Shown one piece after another: positions 19,301-27,632 of a stretch of 48,154 nucleotides of DNA. Every line of letters starts with the position of its first letter. Positions within the stretch are counted from its first letter, which is position 1. A model generated the notes under the pieces. The model worked only from the letters and a program-made list of their open reading frames with translations, had not been told where the DNA came from and ran no database searches. Position numbers and translations under genes: made by a program. Origin of the DNA: Clostridia bacterium (GTDB taxonomy: Bacteria; Bacillota; Clostridia; Oscillospirales; CAG-272); assembly GCA_017466685.1 (NCBI GenBank), contig JAFTTS010000051.1, positions 1 through 48,154 on the forward strand, written 5' to 3'.

Positions 19301-20028
19301 GTCTTTAAGTCACGCGAAAGCTTGTCCATATCATAAATCCAAAGCGAAACATCGTCACGCTTTTTTATCTCGAAATATTCAAGATATTTTTTCGCCTTTT
19401 CCGATTCACGCTCAAGCGGACCGACACGTCCCTCAAGCTCGGACATAATATCGCGAAGTCGGGTAAGATTATCGTCAACGCTCGAAAGCTTACGCTCTGC
19501 CTCTTCCTTCTTGTAGCGGTACTTGGAAATACCTGCCGCTTCCTCGAATATGGCACGACGTTCCTCGCTCTTTCGCGAAATGATCTCCGCAATACGTCCC
19601 TGACCGATGATCGAATAACCCTCTCGTCCGACGCCCGTATTCATGAAAAGCTCGTGTATATCGCGCAGACGTACGGGCTTGCGGTTAATGAAATATTCGC
19701 TCTCACCCTTGCGGTAATAGCGACGTGTTACCGAAACCTCATCGTATGCGATGTCCATCTGACGGTCGGAGTTATCGAAGGTTACCGTGACCTCGGCAAA
19801 ATTCATCTGCTTTCTGTCATCAGTACCGCCGAAGATAACGTCCTCCATCTTTGTACCGCGAATCTGACGGGACGAAACCTCGCCAAGTACCCAGCGCATC
19901 GCATCGGATATGTTTGATTTACCACTTCCGTTCGGTCCGACAACAACCGTTGCTCCGCAATCAAAATTCAGCACGGTACGGTCGGGAAAGGACTTGAATC
20001 CGAACAGCTCAAGTGATTTTAAGTACAT
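16399..20028 (-). CDS. smc: Chromosome segregation protein SMC
   Basis: ATPase of the SMC-ScpAB complex that organises and segregates the chromosome. The 1209 residues comprise an N-terminal ATPase half with GPNGSGKSN (31-39), a long coiled coil, a hinge at roughly 505-680 (rich in Gly, containing RVSDIDAKGGRIWGPVSRL), the return coiled coil, and the C-terminal half with LSGGEQSFVAIAI and Walker B FCIFDEIEAALDD. A GGAGAA site precedes the ATG. It sits between a radical SAM gene and ftsY. Confidence 0.97.
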   Translation of the reverse strand: MYLKSLELFGFKSFPDRTVLNFDCGATVVVGPNGSGKSNISDAMRWVLGEVSSRQIRGTKMEDVIFGGTDDRKQMNFAEVTVTFDNSDRQMDIAYDEVSVTRRYYRKGESEYFINRKPVRLRDIHELFMNTGVGREGYSIIGQGRIAEIISRKSEERRAIFEEAAGISKYRYKKEEAERKLSSVDDNLTRLRDIMSELEGRVGPLERESEKAKKYLEYFEIKKRDDVSLWIYDMDKLSRDLKTAEDKLKLAANELEIVSEALESLESQNERIFEASQESKYKYEQLQNQIEEARNLAHELDSRIKLTENDMTHRDEQIARAAEAKSRFTERRAQLEALCSEKQTALDTANGKASELSNELSSLDQKSETARTSRDELRLLLDKQLEELKAAEDRLVELKIRLSVLDTTEKSDNDKAESLKEEIDKKESSTSMLTARADKAEKVIADYKKKSDELGAQLGVINSDVEKLKREKQELIDKSNEVYLEYTAKKHRIDAIRRMEELFEGYTQSVRFVMSEYDAGHIAGTTRVSDIDAKGGRIWGPVSRLINVSAKYTLAIETALGANIQNIIVDDENTAKAAIRHLKEKNAGRATFYPISSMKPRYSQIPDSECERYAGYLGTADKVIEFDDKFGGVIRNLLGATLIFDNIDNGAAMAKATGYKVRVVTLDGQIINAGGSFTGGSAKRDSGMLTRRTETEKLKRDSDELAKKLEEIKSEQTKCDNQIAAKTKEASAISSQTAMLNSLIGAENTQLEVIKSQLGGERNMRASLERDLDAIKTDAAERADGIAKLKGEVDETEASIEKLTAERLDGASKLGALEEEIDDCERERSELLVRRAEALKDVELAEHDLDEARERLSENAAQTDENDTLAVALADQNKTAAEALESMRAELVTLDEKVEQLDKERGETSAKNLEYEQKLNQLRTQIRDKTNKRELCFRDHTLAENKYNNLVEDRDKHTTRLWDEYELTYTGAVECQYPPVTEETRSTVLAELTEYRSKLKSLGSVNLNAIDEYKEVKERYDFMSEQIGDLEKSKDNLLEIIVKLECEMRETFVTAFHEIDRNFKIVFGELFGGGTAELSLTDPENVLTSGIEIRVAPPGKIIKSLTLLSGGEQSFVAIAIIFAILRVNPTPFCIFDEIEAALDDANVFRFADYLHRYSNRTQFIVITHRRGTMEVADRIYGVTMQERGISTILPLDINQAQEKLNEGKA

Positions 20029-20058
20029 ATTTGATTTTCTCCTTTCCCATGATTTTGT

Positions 20059-21090
20059 TTATCGGTCGGGGCAGATAACCCGAGCCGTGTATTTTTTCAT
20101 ATTATCGCGCTCAATGATCTTAACATCACGAGCACCGTATTCACGCCGTAAACGCTCCTTATTGGCACGCTTTTGTCCCGAAGCCTTTGAGGTCTCGCCG
20201 TGTGGGACATATATAGTAACATCACGTCCCGATATTTTGTCGGAAAGTCCGTGTGAAGCGATATATTCCTGTATTTTTTTATAATAAAGCTCCGAATAAA
20301 CAAGCTCACCGAAAGCACTGTGATAAGCACCACCGACCATTGTTCCCTCTGTGAAAAGGTTGTCCGCCGCACAGAGTCCGAGCCGTATAACGGGAATGTC
20401 ACACTCTGCGAAAATACAAAGCACCTCTGCCGAACGCTTCACTGCATCTTGCATGGTAAGCGGTGTATATCCGCCACTTTGCATCATGTCGCAAAGCTCG
20501 GTCTCACAGAAAACCACCGTCGGATATATTCTCGCGGCATCGCAGCCCATCGAGATTATCTCACGCGCCGTATAAAGCTCATCCGTAAGCGTTGACTCGG
20601 GAAGTCCGATCATCATCTGACCGACAAGGTTAAATCTGTGCTCCTTTATAAGCTTGCACGCCCGTCTTGCATCCTCTGACGTGTGACCGCGTTTTGATGC
20701 CAAGAGTACCTTGTCACTCATGCTCTGCAAACCAAGCTCGATATCGGTAACTCCATACTCGGAAAGTATATCAAGTATCTCGCCGTCGATATAATCGGGA
20801 CGTGTCGATAGCCGCACCGACTGTGCTTTACCCATATCAATGTAACGCTTTGCAAGTCCGAGCAGGTATATCATATCTCCACGGTCAATCCCCGTAAAGC
20901 TGCCGCCGAAAAAGGCGATCTCAACCTCGGAAGTGTCGTAGTCGATAGTTTTTGTTGCTCTTTCAAGCTCAGATTCGACCGAGTGTATATCAAACTCCGT
21001 CCTGCCCGATATTTTACGTTGATTACAGAAAACGCAGGCGTTCGGACATCCCATGTGAGGAATGAATATCGGAATATTTATGTGTCTCAT
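20059..21090 (-). CDS. Radical SAM protein, distant Elp3-like group, between rnc and smc
   Basis: The 343-residue protein has an N-terminal Cys cluster C15-x3-C19-x2-C22 (GCPNACVFC) for a 4Fe-4S centre, then FFGGSFTGIDR and the SAM-binding strand region RLSTRPDYID, all typical of radical SAM enzymes. The core resembles Elp3-type proteins, yet the cysteine spacing is the ordinary CX3CX2C and no GNAT acetyltransferase domain follows; the C-terminus is short and basic. So it is not a genuine Elp3. The ATG overlaps the rnc stop (ATGA). The substrate is unknown; the setting next to rnc and trmFO makes RNA modification a reasonable guess. Confidence 0.82.
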   Translation of the reverse strand: MRHINIPIFIPHMGCPNACVFCNQRKISGRTEFDIHSVESELERATKTIDYDTSEVEIAFFGGSFTGIDRGDMIYLLGLAKRYIDMGKAQSVRLSTRPDYIDGEILDILSEYGVTDIELGLQSMSDKVLLASKRGHTSEDARRACKLIKEHRFNLVGQMMIGLPESTLTDELYTAREIISMGCDAARIYPTVVFCETELCDMMQSGGYTPLTMQDAVKRSAEVLCIFAECDIPVIRLGLCAADNLFTEGTMVGGAYHSAFGELVYSELYYKKIQEYIASHGLSDKISGRDVTIYVPHGETSKASGQKRANKERLRREYGARDVKIIERDNMKKYTARVICPDR

Positions 21091-21821
21091 TTGTCGCCGA
21101 AAAGGATAAGTGCTTCCTTTGCCGCCATCTGCTCGGCTTCACGCTTGCTTTTTCCGCTGCCGTGACCGATGACGTTGCTGTTAAGTCTCGCCTCGACAGT
21201 AAAGATCTTTGCGTGATCGGGGCCCGACTCGCCGACGAGAACATATTCAAGGATCTCGCCTCTTTCCTGCTGTACGATCTGTTGAAGCAGAGTTTTGTGA
21301 TCCTTGTTCTTGCCGTTTTCCGTAAACTGCTTTATCTCGGGAACAACCAGCGGCATAAGGAATTTTTCAACCGCCTCACGTGAGCCCGAATCAAGATATA
21401 TCGAAGCAAGCAGTGCCTCAAAAGCATCGGCAAGTATCGAAACACGTTCACGACCGTGACTCATTTCCTCGCCGTGACCGAGACGCATATATTTGCCAAG
21501 TCCGATATCCATCGCAAGCTTACCGAGCGTCTTTTCGCAAACGGCACTTGCACGGATACGTGTCAGATCACCCTCGGGAGTATCGGGATAGCTCTTAAAC
21601 AGGTAATCGCTGACGATTATCGAGAGCACCGAGTCACCGAGAAATTCAAGGCGTTCGTTATATTCAACCGCTTCACCTCTCGGCTTACATTCATTTGCAT
21701 AGGATGAATGAGTCAGCGCGGTGATAAGCAGGTCCTTGTTATTATAGCGGTATCCGATCTTTTCCTCAAATACCTCGGGAGAAAGCGGTAACTTTTCCAT
21801 ATCATTCATCACCCTTCTCAT
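21087..21821 (-). CDS. rnc: Ribonuclease III
   Basis: Cleaves double-stranded RNA, including rRNA precursors and, in Firmicutes with large SRP RNA, the SRP RNA precursor. The catalytic signature [11 protein letters not shown] and the second acidic cluster [13 protein letters not shown] are present, followed by a C-terminal double-stranded RNA-binding domain ([11 protein letters not shown] to [13 protein letters not shown]). Three in-frame ATGs (21821, 21809, 21800) overlap or abut the trmFO stop; the AGAAGGG stretch could serve either of the latter two, so the start is uncertain by up to 7 residues. Confidence 0.95.
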   Translation of the reverse strand: MRRVMNDMEKLPLSPEVFEEKIGYRYNNKDLLITALTHSSYANECKPRGEAVEYNERLEFLGDSVLSIIVSDYLFKSYPDTPEGDLTRIRASAVCEKTLGKLAMDIGLGKYMRLGHGEEMSHGRERVSILADAFEALLASIYLDSGSREAVEKFLMPLVVPEIKQFTENGKNKDHKTLLQQIVQQERGEILEYVLVGESGPDHAKIFTVEARLNSNVIGHGSGKSKREAEQMAAKEALILFGDK

Positions 21822-23157
21822 TTTGTTCTTCGTTTAAACCGAGTAATTCGCGTATATATTCTATTGCACGTGCGCCCATTGCTTCGCCTCTTGCCTTTTT
21901 ACCGCCCTTGACCTTTTTCTCAAGCGGTGCAACGAGACCGAAATTAGCGTTCATCGGCTGGAAGTTAACAACGCCCTCGTCGCTTATATAAGATGCGAGC
22001 GATCCGATGATACTCTCACGTGCAAAGCTTACCGGCTCAAGTCCGAGCGCATATCTCGCCGCATTAAGTCCGGCAACAAGTCCGCTCGATGCCGATTCAA
22101 CGTAACCCTCAACGCCTGTCATCTGTCCGGCAAAGTAAAGTCCCGGGCGGCTTCGCATCATGTAGGTATTGTCAAGCAGCTTCGGCGAGTTCATGAACGT
22201 GTTTCTGTGCATTACGCCGTAGCGAAGAAATTCCGCATTTTCAAGTCCGGGAATCATACCGAACACACGCTTTTGCTCGGGGAATTTCAGATGCGTCTGG
22301 AAACCGACGATATTGTACATACTCTTTTCGGCATTTTCCTGACGAAGCTGTACTATCGCATATGCTTCCTTACCCGTCTGCGGCACTGTTATGCCAACCG
22401 GCTTCATCGGGCCGAAAAGAAGCGTATCATGTCCGCGCTTTGCCATAACTTCAACAGGCATACAGCCTTCAAAAACAGTAAGCTGTCCTGCCTTGTCAAA
22501 ATCCTTTAATTCCGCTTCCTCGGCAGTTATGAGAGCCTTGTAAAAATTCTCATATTCCTCCTCGGTGAACGGACAGTTTATATACGATGCTTCGCCCTTA
22601 TCGTAACGCGACGCATAAAACGCCTTTGACATATCGATCGAATCAAATGAAACGATCGGCGCGGCTGCATCGAAAAAGTGTAAATAATCGTCACCGATCA
22701 GCTTACCGATCGACTCGGACAGTGCTTCACTCGTAAGCGGTCCCGTTGCGATAACGGTAATGCCGTCCGGAATCTCCGTGACTTCGCCCTCTACAACCTC
22801 AACCAGCGGATGATTTTTTAATTTATCGGTTATATACCTTGAGAAAAGCTCACGGTCAACCGCCAATGCACTTCCTGCAGGCACTTCAGAGGCATACGCC
22901 GCTTCGATGATGAGCGAATCGAGAAGCTTCATTTCCTCCTTGAGCACGCCGACTGCATTTGAGAGCATATTCGAGCGAAGTGAATTTGAACAAACAAGCT
23001 CGGCAAAGCCCTCACTGTGATGTGCCGGCGAATACTTGTGCGGCTTCATTTCATAAAGACGTACACGAACACCAAGCTTCACAGCCTGCCATGCCGCCTC
23101 ACATCCCGCAAGTCCCGCACCGACGATATTGATCAGCGGTAAATCACTCTGCATCAT
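21802..23157 (-). CDS. trmFO: Methylenetetrahydrofolate--tRNA-(uracil-5-)-methyltransferase
   Basis: Folate- and FAD-dependent enzyme that forms m5U54 in the tRNA T-loop of most Firmicutes. The 451 residues include the FAD-binding N-terminus [14 protein letters not shown], the family stretch [14 protein letters not shown] followed by [10 protein letters not shown], and [15 protein letters not shown] near the C-terminal FAD site. Its start overlaps the topA stop by 14 bases, with no strong ribosome binding site, so coupling with topA is likely. The topA-trmFO pairing is a classic Firmicute order. Confidence 0.97.
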   Translation of the reverse strand: MMQSDLPLINIVGAGLAGCEAAWQAVKLGVRVRLYEMKPHKYSPAHHSEGFAELVCSNSLRSNMLSNAVGVLKEEMKLLDSLIIEAAYASEVPAGSALAVDRELFSRYITDKLKNHPLVEVVEGEVTEIPDGITVIATGPLTSEALSESIGKLIGDDYLHFFDAAAPIVSFDSIDMSKAFYASRYDKGEASYINCPFTEEEYENFYKALITAEEAELKDFDKAGQLTVFEGCMPVEVMAKRGHDTLLFGPMKPVGITVPQTGKEAYAIVQLRQENAEKSMYNIVGFQTHLKFPEQKRVFGMIPGLENAEFLRYGVMHRNTFMNSPKLLDNTYMMRSRPGLYFAGQMTGVEGYVESASSGLVAGLNAARYALGLEPVSFARESIIGSLASYISDEGVVNFQPMNANFGLVAPLEKKVKGGKKARGEAMGARAIEYIRELLGLNEEQNEKGDE

Positions 23158-25417
23158 CTTTTTCTATCGCCCTTTTATATCCACAGCCATCATGCTTGCA
23201 AATGAGCAGCGGCTTACCCTTTTTGCGGTAAAGCATTTCGCCGCATTCGGGACATTTTTCGGCAGTCGGCATATCCCATGAGGAAAAATCACATTCGGGA
23301 TACTTCTCACAGCTATAGAACACGGTACGGCTCTTGCCCTTCTTGATAACGACCTTCGAGCCGCAAAGGGGACAGTTAACGCCGAGATCCTTGGTTATCT
23401 GACGTGTGGTCTTACATTCGGGATAACGCGAGCAGGCATAGAAGCTGCCGTATCTTCCCGTACGCATTACCATCGGACTTCCGCACTTATCGCAAACCAT
23501 ATCGGTAACCTTTGGAGCCTTTTCCTCCGCAGGCTTACCATCGCCCGTAAGCGGCTTTGTGTTTCTGCAGGCAGGATAATTCGGACAAGCGGCAAATTTA
23601 CCGAAGCGTCCGTTTTTAACAACCATTTTCGCGCCGCATTTATCGCAAATGATGTCCGTTTCCTCAACGGGAAGCTGATATTTTGTCTTGTCAACGGTAT
23701 TCTCCGCAGCCTCAAGTGTCTTTGCAAAATCGTCATAGAAGCCGTGGAGTACGCCTGTAACTGTGTCAACGCCGTTTGCGATCTCGTCGAGGTCGGTTTC
23801 CATATTTGCGGTAAACTCATAGTCAACGATCTTCGGGAAGCTGTCAACCATCAGTCTTGTTGTGATTTCACCAAGCTCGGTGGGCTTCAGTGACTTGCCT
23901 TCACGAACAACGTAACCGCGCGAAATGATCGTCGTAATAATCGTCGCAAAGGTACTCGGACGTCCGATGCCACGCTCCTCGAGGAATTTGACAAGCGTTG
24001 CCTCGGTGTATCTCGGAGGTGCTTCCGTGAAATGCTGTGCAGGCTTGGTTTCGTCATGCTTAAGAACGTCACCCTGCTCGATCTTCGGAAGTCTTACGCT
24101 CTTTTCGGGAGTATCGGTATCGGCAGCACTCGCCTGAACGTGATCCTCTGCCTCCTCGTAAAGCGTCATATAACCCTGGAATTTGACCGTGTAACCGCTT
24201 GAGCGGAAGATATAACCGCCTGCCTCAATATCGGCTGTAACGGTGTCAAGCTCTGCGGATGCCATCTGGCTCGCCATAAAACGATCCCAGATCAGCTTGT
24301 AAAGGCGGTACTGATCAGTCGTCAGCATCTTCTTTATCTTGTCGGGCTCAAAAGCAAGGTTCGAGGGACGAATCGCTTCGTGTGCGTCCTGTGCACCTGC
24401 CTTGGTTTTATAGATACGGCGCTGTGCAGGATAGAAGTCCTTGCCGTACTTTTCGGTGATATAAGCCTCTGCTGCATCAGCCGCTTCATCTGCGATACGG
24501 AGTGAATCGGTACGCATATAGGTGATAAGACCTTGTGTGCCGCCGCTTGCCGCACCGAGGTTGATACCCTCATAAAGCTCCTGTGCAACACGCATGATAC
24601 GCTGTGATTGGAAGCCGAGTCTGCGCGAAGCCTCCTGTTGGAGAGTTGAGGTTGTAAATGGAGGTGCCGGATTCTTGACGCGGATCGCCTTTTTAACCGA
24701 CTTGACATTAAACGGCTTGCCCTCGATCGCACTGACGACCTTCATGGTTTGTGCCTCGTTATGAAGCTCGATCTTACCCTTTTCGTCACCGTGGAATTTA
24801 GCCTTGATCTTGCCGCGGCTCTTATTTTCGAGCTCTACGTCAACGGTCCAGTATTCCTCGGGAACAAATGCGCGGATCTCCTCCTCTCGCTCAACGAGTA
24901 TACGAGTCGCAACCGACTGTACACGTCCTGCCGAAAGACCGCTCTTGATGGTTTTCCAAAGGAACGGGCTCAGCTTATAACCGACGATACGGTCAAGTAT
25001 TCTTCTCGCCTGCTGGGAATTAACAAGTCCCATATCGATCTCACGGGGAGTTTTCATACCCGCCTTGACCGCTTTCTTTGTGATCTCGTTAAAGGTAACA
25101 CGCTTGATTTTGTTTTCGGGCAATCCGAGCGCTTCGGAAAGATGCCATGCGATTGCCTCACCCTCGCGGTCAGGGTCCGTTGCGAGGAAAACTTTGTCTG
25201 CATTCTTCGCGTCCTTTTTGAGGCTCTTTATAAGGTCACCCTTGCCGCGGATGTTGATATATTTAGCCTTGAAATCGTTATCAACGTCAATGCCGAGCGT
25301 GCTTTTGGGAAGGTCGCGTATATGACCGGTGCAACCGACCACCTTATATCCCGAGCCGAGATAACCTTTAACTGTTCCTGCCTTTGTCGGCGACTCCATT
25401 ATTACAAGATTTGCCAT
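23144..25417 (-). CDS. topA: DNA topoisomerase I
   Basis: Type IA topoisomerase that relaxes negative supercoils. The Toprim domain begins with [17 protein letters not shown] and has [14 protein letters not shown]; the catalytic tyrosine lies in [12 protein letters not shown]. The C-terminus carries four zinc-ribbon repeats of four cysteines each (CDKC, CDKC, CPLC and CPEC units) from about residue 595 on. The 757 residues are normal for clostridial TopA. An AAGGAGA site lies about 12 bases upstream of the ATG. It is second in the operon after dprA. Confidence 0.97.
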   Translation of the reverse strand: MANLVIMESPTKAGTVKGYLGSGYKVVGCTGHIRDLPKSTLGIDVDNDFKAKYINIRGKGDLIKSLKKDAKNADKVFLATDPDREGEAIAWHLSEALGLPENKIKRVTFNEITKKAVKAGMKTPREIDMGLVNSQQARRILDRIVGYKLSPFLWKTIKSGLSAGRVQSVATRILVEREEEIRAFVPEEYWTVDVELENKSRGKIKAKFHGDEKGKIELHNEAQTMKVVSAIEGKPFNVKSVKKAIRVKNPAPPFTTSTLQQEASRRLGFQSQRIMRVAQELYEGINLGAASGGTQGLITYMRTDSLRIADEAADAAEAYITEKYGKDFYPAQRRIYKTKAGAQDAHEAIRPSNLAFEPDKIKKMLTTDQYRLYKLIWDRFMASQMASAELDTVTADIEAGGYIFRSSGYTVKFQGYMTLYEEAEDHVQASAADTDTPEKSVRLPKIEQGDVLKHDETKPAQHFTEAPPRYTEATLVKFLEERGIGRPSTFATIITTIISRGYVVREGKSLKPTELGEITTRLMVDSFPKIVDYEFTANMETDLDEIANGVDTVTGVLHGFYDDFAKTLEAAENTVDKTKYQLPVEETDIICDKCGAKMVVKNGRFGKFAACPNYPACRNTKPLTGDGKPAEEKAPKVTDMVCDKCGSPMVMRTGRYGSFYACSRYPECKTTRQITKDLGVNCPLCGSKVVIKKGKSRTVFYSCEKYPECDFSSWDMPTAEKCPECGEMLYRKKGKPLLICKHDGCGYKRAIEKDDAE

Positions 25418-25447
25418 ATGAAGAAATGTCTCCTTTTGCTTTGTTGG

Positions 25448-26815
25448 TTAGATTAATTTTTTGTAAAGACCACCGGGAAGCGATTCCACGGCGGAAAAGA
25501 GTTCAAGCATCGTAAGTGATGAAAGAATCATATTTGTTGAAAGTCCTGTTTTTGCGAGCTGATCGATCGTAACCTCAGTACCGCTCGGCATTGCGTCAAG
25601 AACCAAACGCTGATTGTCATCGGTCATTGCATATATTTTTTCTTTTTTATCGGCAGCTGATTCTGCGTTTTGCGAAATGTCACTCTCGTGCTTCACCGTT
25701 ACCGACGGCCCGCCTTGCTTTTCAACTATACGCGGACTTCTTTGGGTACGTCTCGGTGTCGCCTCGTCGGGATGCTTTTCGCCGATGTTTTCTTTTCTTG
25801 CGGCAGTCGCAGAAGCCCTGACGATTTTGACGCCATCACGAGTCATGGGCTTGTTTTCGTTTCTCACCGGTATACTGTGATTATATTCATATCGCAGATA
25901 TTTTTCGCTCGATATGATCCTGTCTAACTGTTCAAGATTGAATCTGTCCTCAAAATCCTCGATTATGTCCTCACAGCGCATAACTAACTTAGCACCGTCG
26001 CGAATGAGACTGTTCGGTCCGATACTGCCGGGAGCACCGACGTTACCGGGAACAGCGTAAACTCTCCGTCCCTGATCAGCGGCGTACCTTGCCGTGATAA
26101 GCGCACCGCTTTTGAGAGCGCATTCAACAACGACAACCGCATCCGAAAGACCGCTTATGATACGGTTGCGAAGCGGAAAATTGTGACTGTACGGCGGAGT
26201 GTTGGGTTCATATTCACTGATAACCATACCCTTTGCGGCAATTTTATCAAGAAGCTCCTTATTTTTCGCAGGATACGGGACATTAACGCCCGAACCAAGG
26301 ACCGCAACACTCGGCTCGTCCATAAAGACGGCAGTATTGTTCGCAGTCGAATCAATACCGTATGCCGCACCGCTGATGATAACGGCACCGTACGAGATAA
26401 GCTGTCTTGCAAGCGAGAAGGTCATATGCTTGCCGTAATCGGACATATTGCGCGTACCGACGATACTGACACAGAAGCGGTCATCAAGATCCTCTATCAT
26501 ACCGCGTATATAAAGTACAACAGGCTTGTTATAAAGCGAACGCAGTCTTTTCGGATAATTTTCGGAAGCGCAGGAAACCACACGAATACCGTTAATGAAA
26601 CAAAATTCAAGTATACGTTCCGCTTCTTTAAGGTCACGGTTCATAAGTCTGCGGATAAAAGCCATACTGCAATCCTTGCAAGCCAAAAGCTGTTCATTGG
26701 TTGCTTCATAAATTTCACGAGCACCTCCCGGGAAATACTGAAGCAGACGAATAGCATCAGAATGTCCCGGGCCGTTTTTCTGCGATAACCACACCCAGTA
26801 AATTATATCGTTCAT
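25448..26815 (-). CDS. dprA: DNA-processing protein DprA
   Basis: Loads RecA on incoming single-stranded DNA during transformation. The Rossmann domain shows VSIVGTRNMSDYG, SGAAYGIDSTANN and the NFPLRNRIISGLSD signature. A winged-helix-like C-terminus (VLDAMPSGTEVTIDQLAKTGLS) follows a roughly 100-residue Ser/Arg/Lys-rich insertion, making the protein about 455 residues, longer than most DprAs. The frame opens at TTG 26821, but ATG 26815 sits 10 bases after AAAGGA and is preferred. First gene of the large operon behind a TTGAAA-17-TATACT promoter. No other competence gene is in the window. Confidence 0.94.
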   Translation of the reverse strand: MNDIIYWVWLSQKNGPGHSDAIRLLQYFPGGAREIYEATNEQLLACKDCSMAFIRRLMNRDLKEAERILEFCFINGIRVVSCASENYPKRLRSLYNKPVVLYIRGMIEDLDDRFCVSIVGTRNMSDYGKHMTFSLARQLISYGAVIISGAAYGIDSTANNTAVFMDEPSVAVLGSGVNVPYPAKNKELLDKIAAKGMVISEYEPNTPPYSHNFPLRNRIISGLSDAVVVVECALKSGALITARYAADQGRRVYAVPGNVGAPGSIGPNSLIRDGAKLVMRCEDIIEDFEDRFNLEQLDRIISSEKYLRYEYNHSIPVRNENKPMTRDGVKIVRASATAARKENIGEKHPDEATPRRTQRSPRIVEKQGGPSVTVKHESDISQNAESAADKKEKIYAMTDDNQRLVLDAMPSGTEVTIDQLAKTGLSTNMILSSLTMLELFSAVESLPGGLYKKLI

Positions 26816-26915
26816 AGTCAAGTATTCCTTTCGGGAGACAGCTTGATGTAATTTTCAAGAAAAAATCCGACATTTTGCAAATCGAATATTCTTACAAAAT
26901 AATATACCTCTTAAT

Positions 26916-26944
26916 AGTATAACGCTTATAGGATAAAATTTCAA
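26916..26944 (-). promoter_or_regulatory. Promoter of the dprA-leuS superoperon
   Basis: Minus strand TTGAAA (26939-26944), a 17-base spacer and TATACT (26916-26921), about 100 bases before dprA. No internal intrinsic terminator was seen in the following 17.6 kb. Confidence 0.7.
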
Positions 26945-27008
26945 GTGTTTTTTATATAAATTTGAAAATTTTCTTTTAATAAGGAAGAAATTATTTTTTT
27001 ATACATTG

Positions 27009-27223
27009 AAACTAACTTCAGCCGCGTAGCGGCGTTTCTTCGCCAAAGAAGCAATGAAGCCACTGAGCCGCCGATGCAACTGGCGGCGGACAAATGGTTA
27101 TTGCTAACAAAGCGAATCCGGAGCCGCAGGCGGAGTTGAGCGCAAATCGAGCACCGGCAAGGAGGTGCAAAAAGGAGCTCGAGGGAAATAGGAAACTGCG
27201 CAGCTGGTTCCTATGTCTCTCGA
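27009..27223 (+). repeat. Left arm of a large imperfect inverted repeat
   Basis: Starts AACTAACTTCAG followed by the small hairpin GCCGC-GTA-GCGGC (27021-27033), and ends near CTCTCGAA. A second internal hairpin, GCCGCC ... GGCGGC, lies at about 27069-27089. The arm matches the reverse complement of 27352-27583 over its whole length with many scattered differences and small indels. Together with the 128-base centre it fills most of the gap between dprA and rqcH. I see no protein gene in this gap. Confidence 0.85.
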
Positions 27224-27351
27224 ACTTACGCGAAAAACGATCCACAATCTAAAAAATTTGGATATACCTTTGTTCCCTTGGATAAAAGTAACTTTTATGC
27301 TCATATCGAAGAAATGCTTTCTTCAAAAATGCTGCTTCGAGCTTCGTATCA

Positions 27352-27583
27352 TTCGAGAGGGATGGACACCAGCTGCGCAGTTGTTCCACAACACATCGCC
27401 TTCTGCGAGTGTTCTCGAGCTCTCCCACCCTTCCTTGCGGATGCTCGATTCGCGCTCAGTTCGCAGGCTCACAATTCGCTTTGTTTGCTGTAACCGTTCG
27501 TCCGCCGCCAGCTGCATCGGCGGCTCAGTGGCTTCATTGCTTCTTTCGCGAAGGAACGCCGCTGTGCGGCTGAAGTTAGTTTG
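27352..27583 (-). repeat. Right arm of a large imperfect inverted repeat
   Basis: Reverse-complement partner of 27009-27223. Read on the minus strand it opens AACTAACTTCAG, then GCCGC-ACA-GCGGC: the stem is kept while the loop differs from the left arm (GTA). The blocks CAATGAAGCCACTGAGCCGC and AACTGCGCAGCTGG are shared by both arms. The minus-strand ORF through this arm (27323-27667) runs into the rqcH end and has no ribosome binding site, so I treat it as fortuitous. Confidence 0.85.
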
Positions 27584-27593
27584 ATGAATATCA

Positions 27594-27624
27594 AAAAAGC
27601 TGTCCGTACAAATCGGGACAGCTC
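27594..27624 (-). terminator. Terminator of the GNAT-rqcH operon
   Basis: Perfect stem AGCTGTCC (27599-27606) with GGACAGCT (27617-27624) and a 10-base loop, followed on the minus strand by TTTTTTGAT. It lies 9 bases after the rqcH stop. Confidence 0.92.
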
Positions 27625-27632
27625 TGTAGATA

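Noticed and set aside
24749..25456. 235-codon plus-strand ORF opposite topA
   Set aside because: Antisense shadow of topA; composition is not protein-like and no start signal is present.
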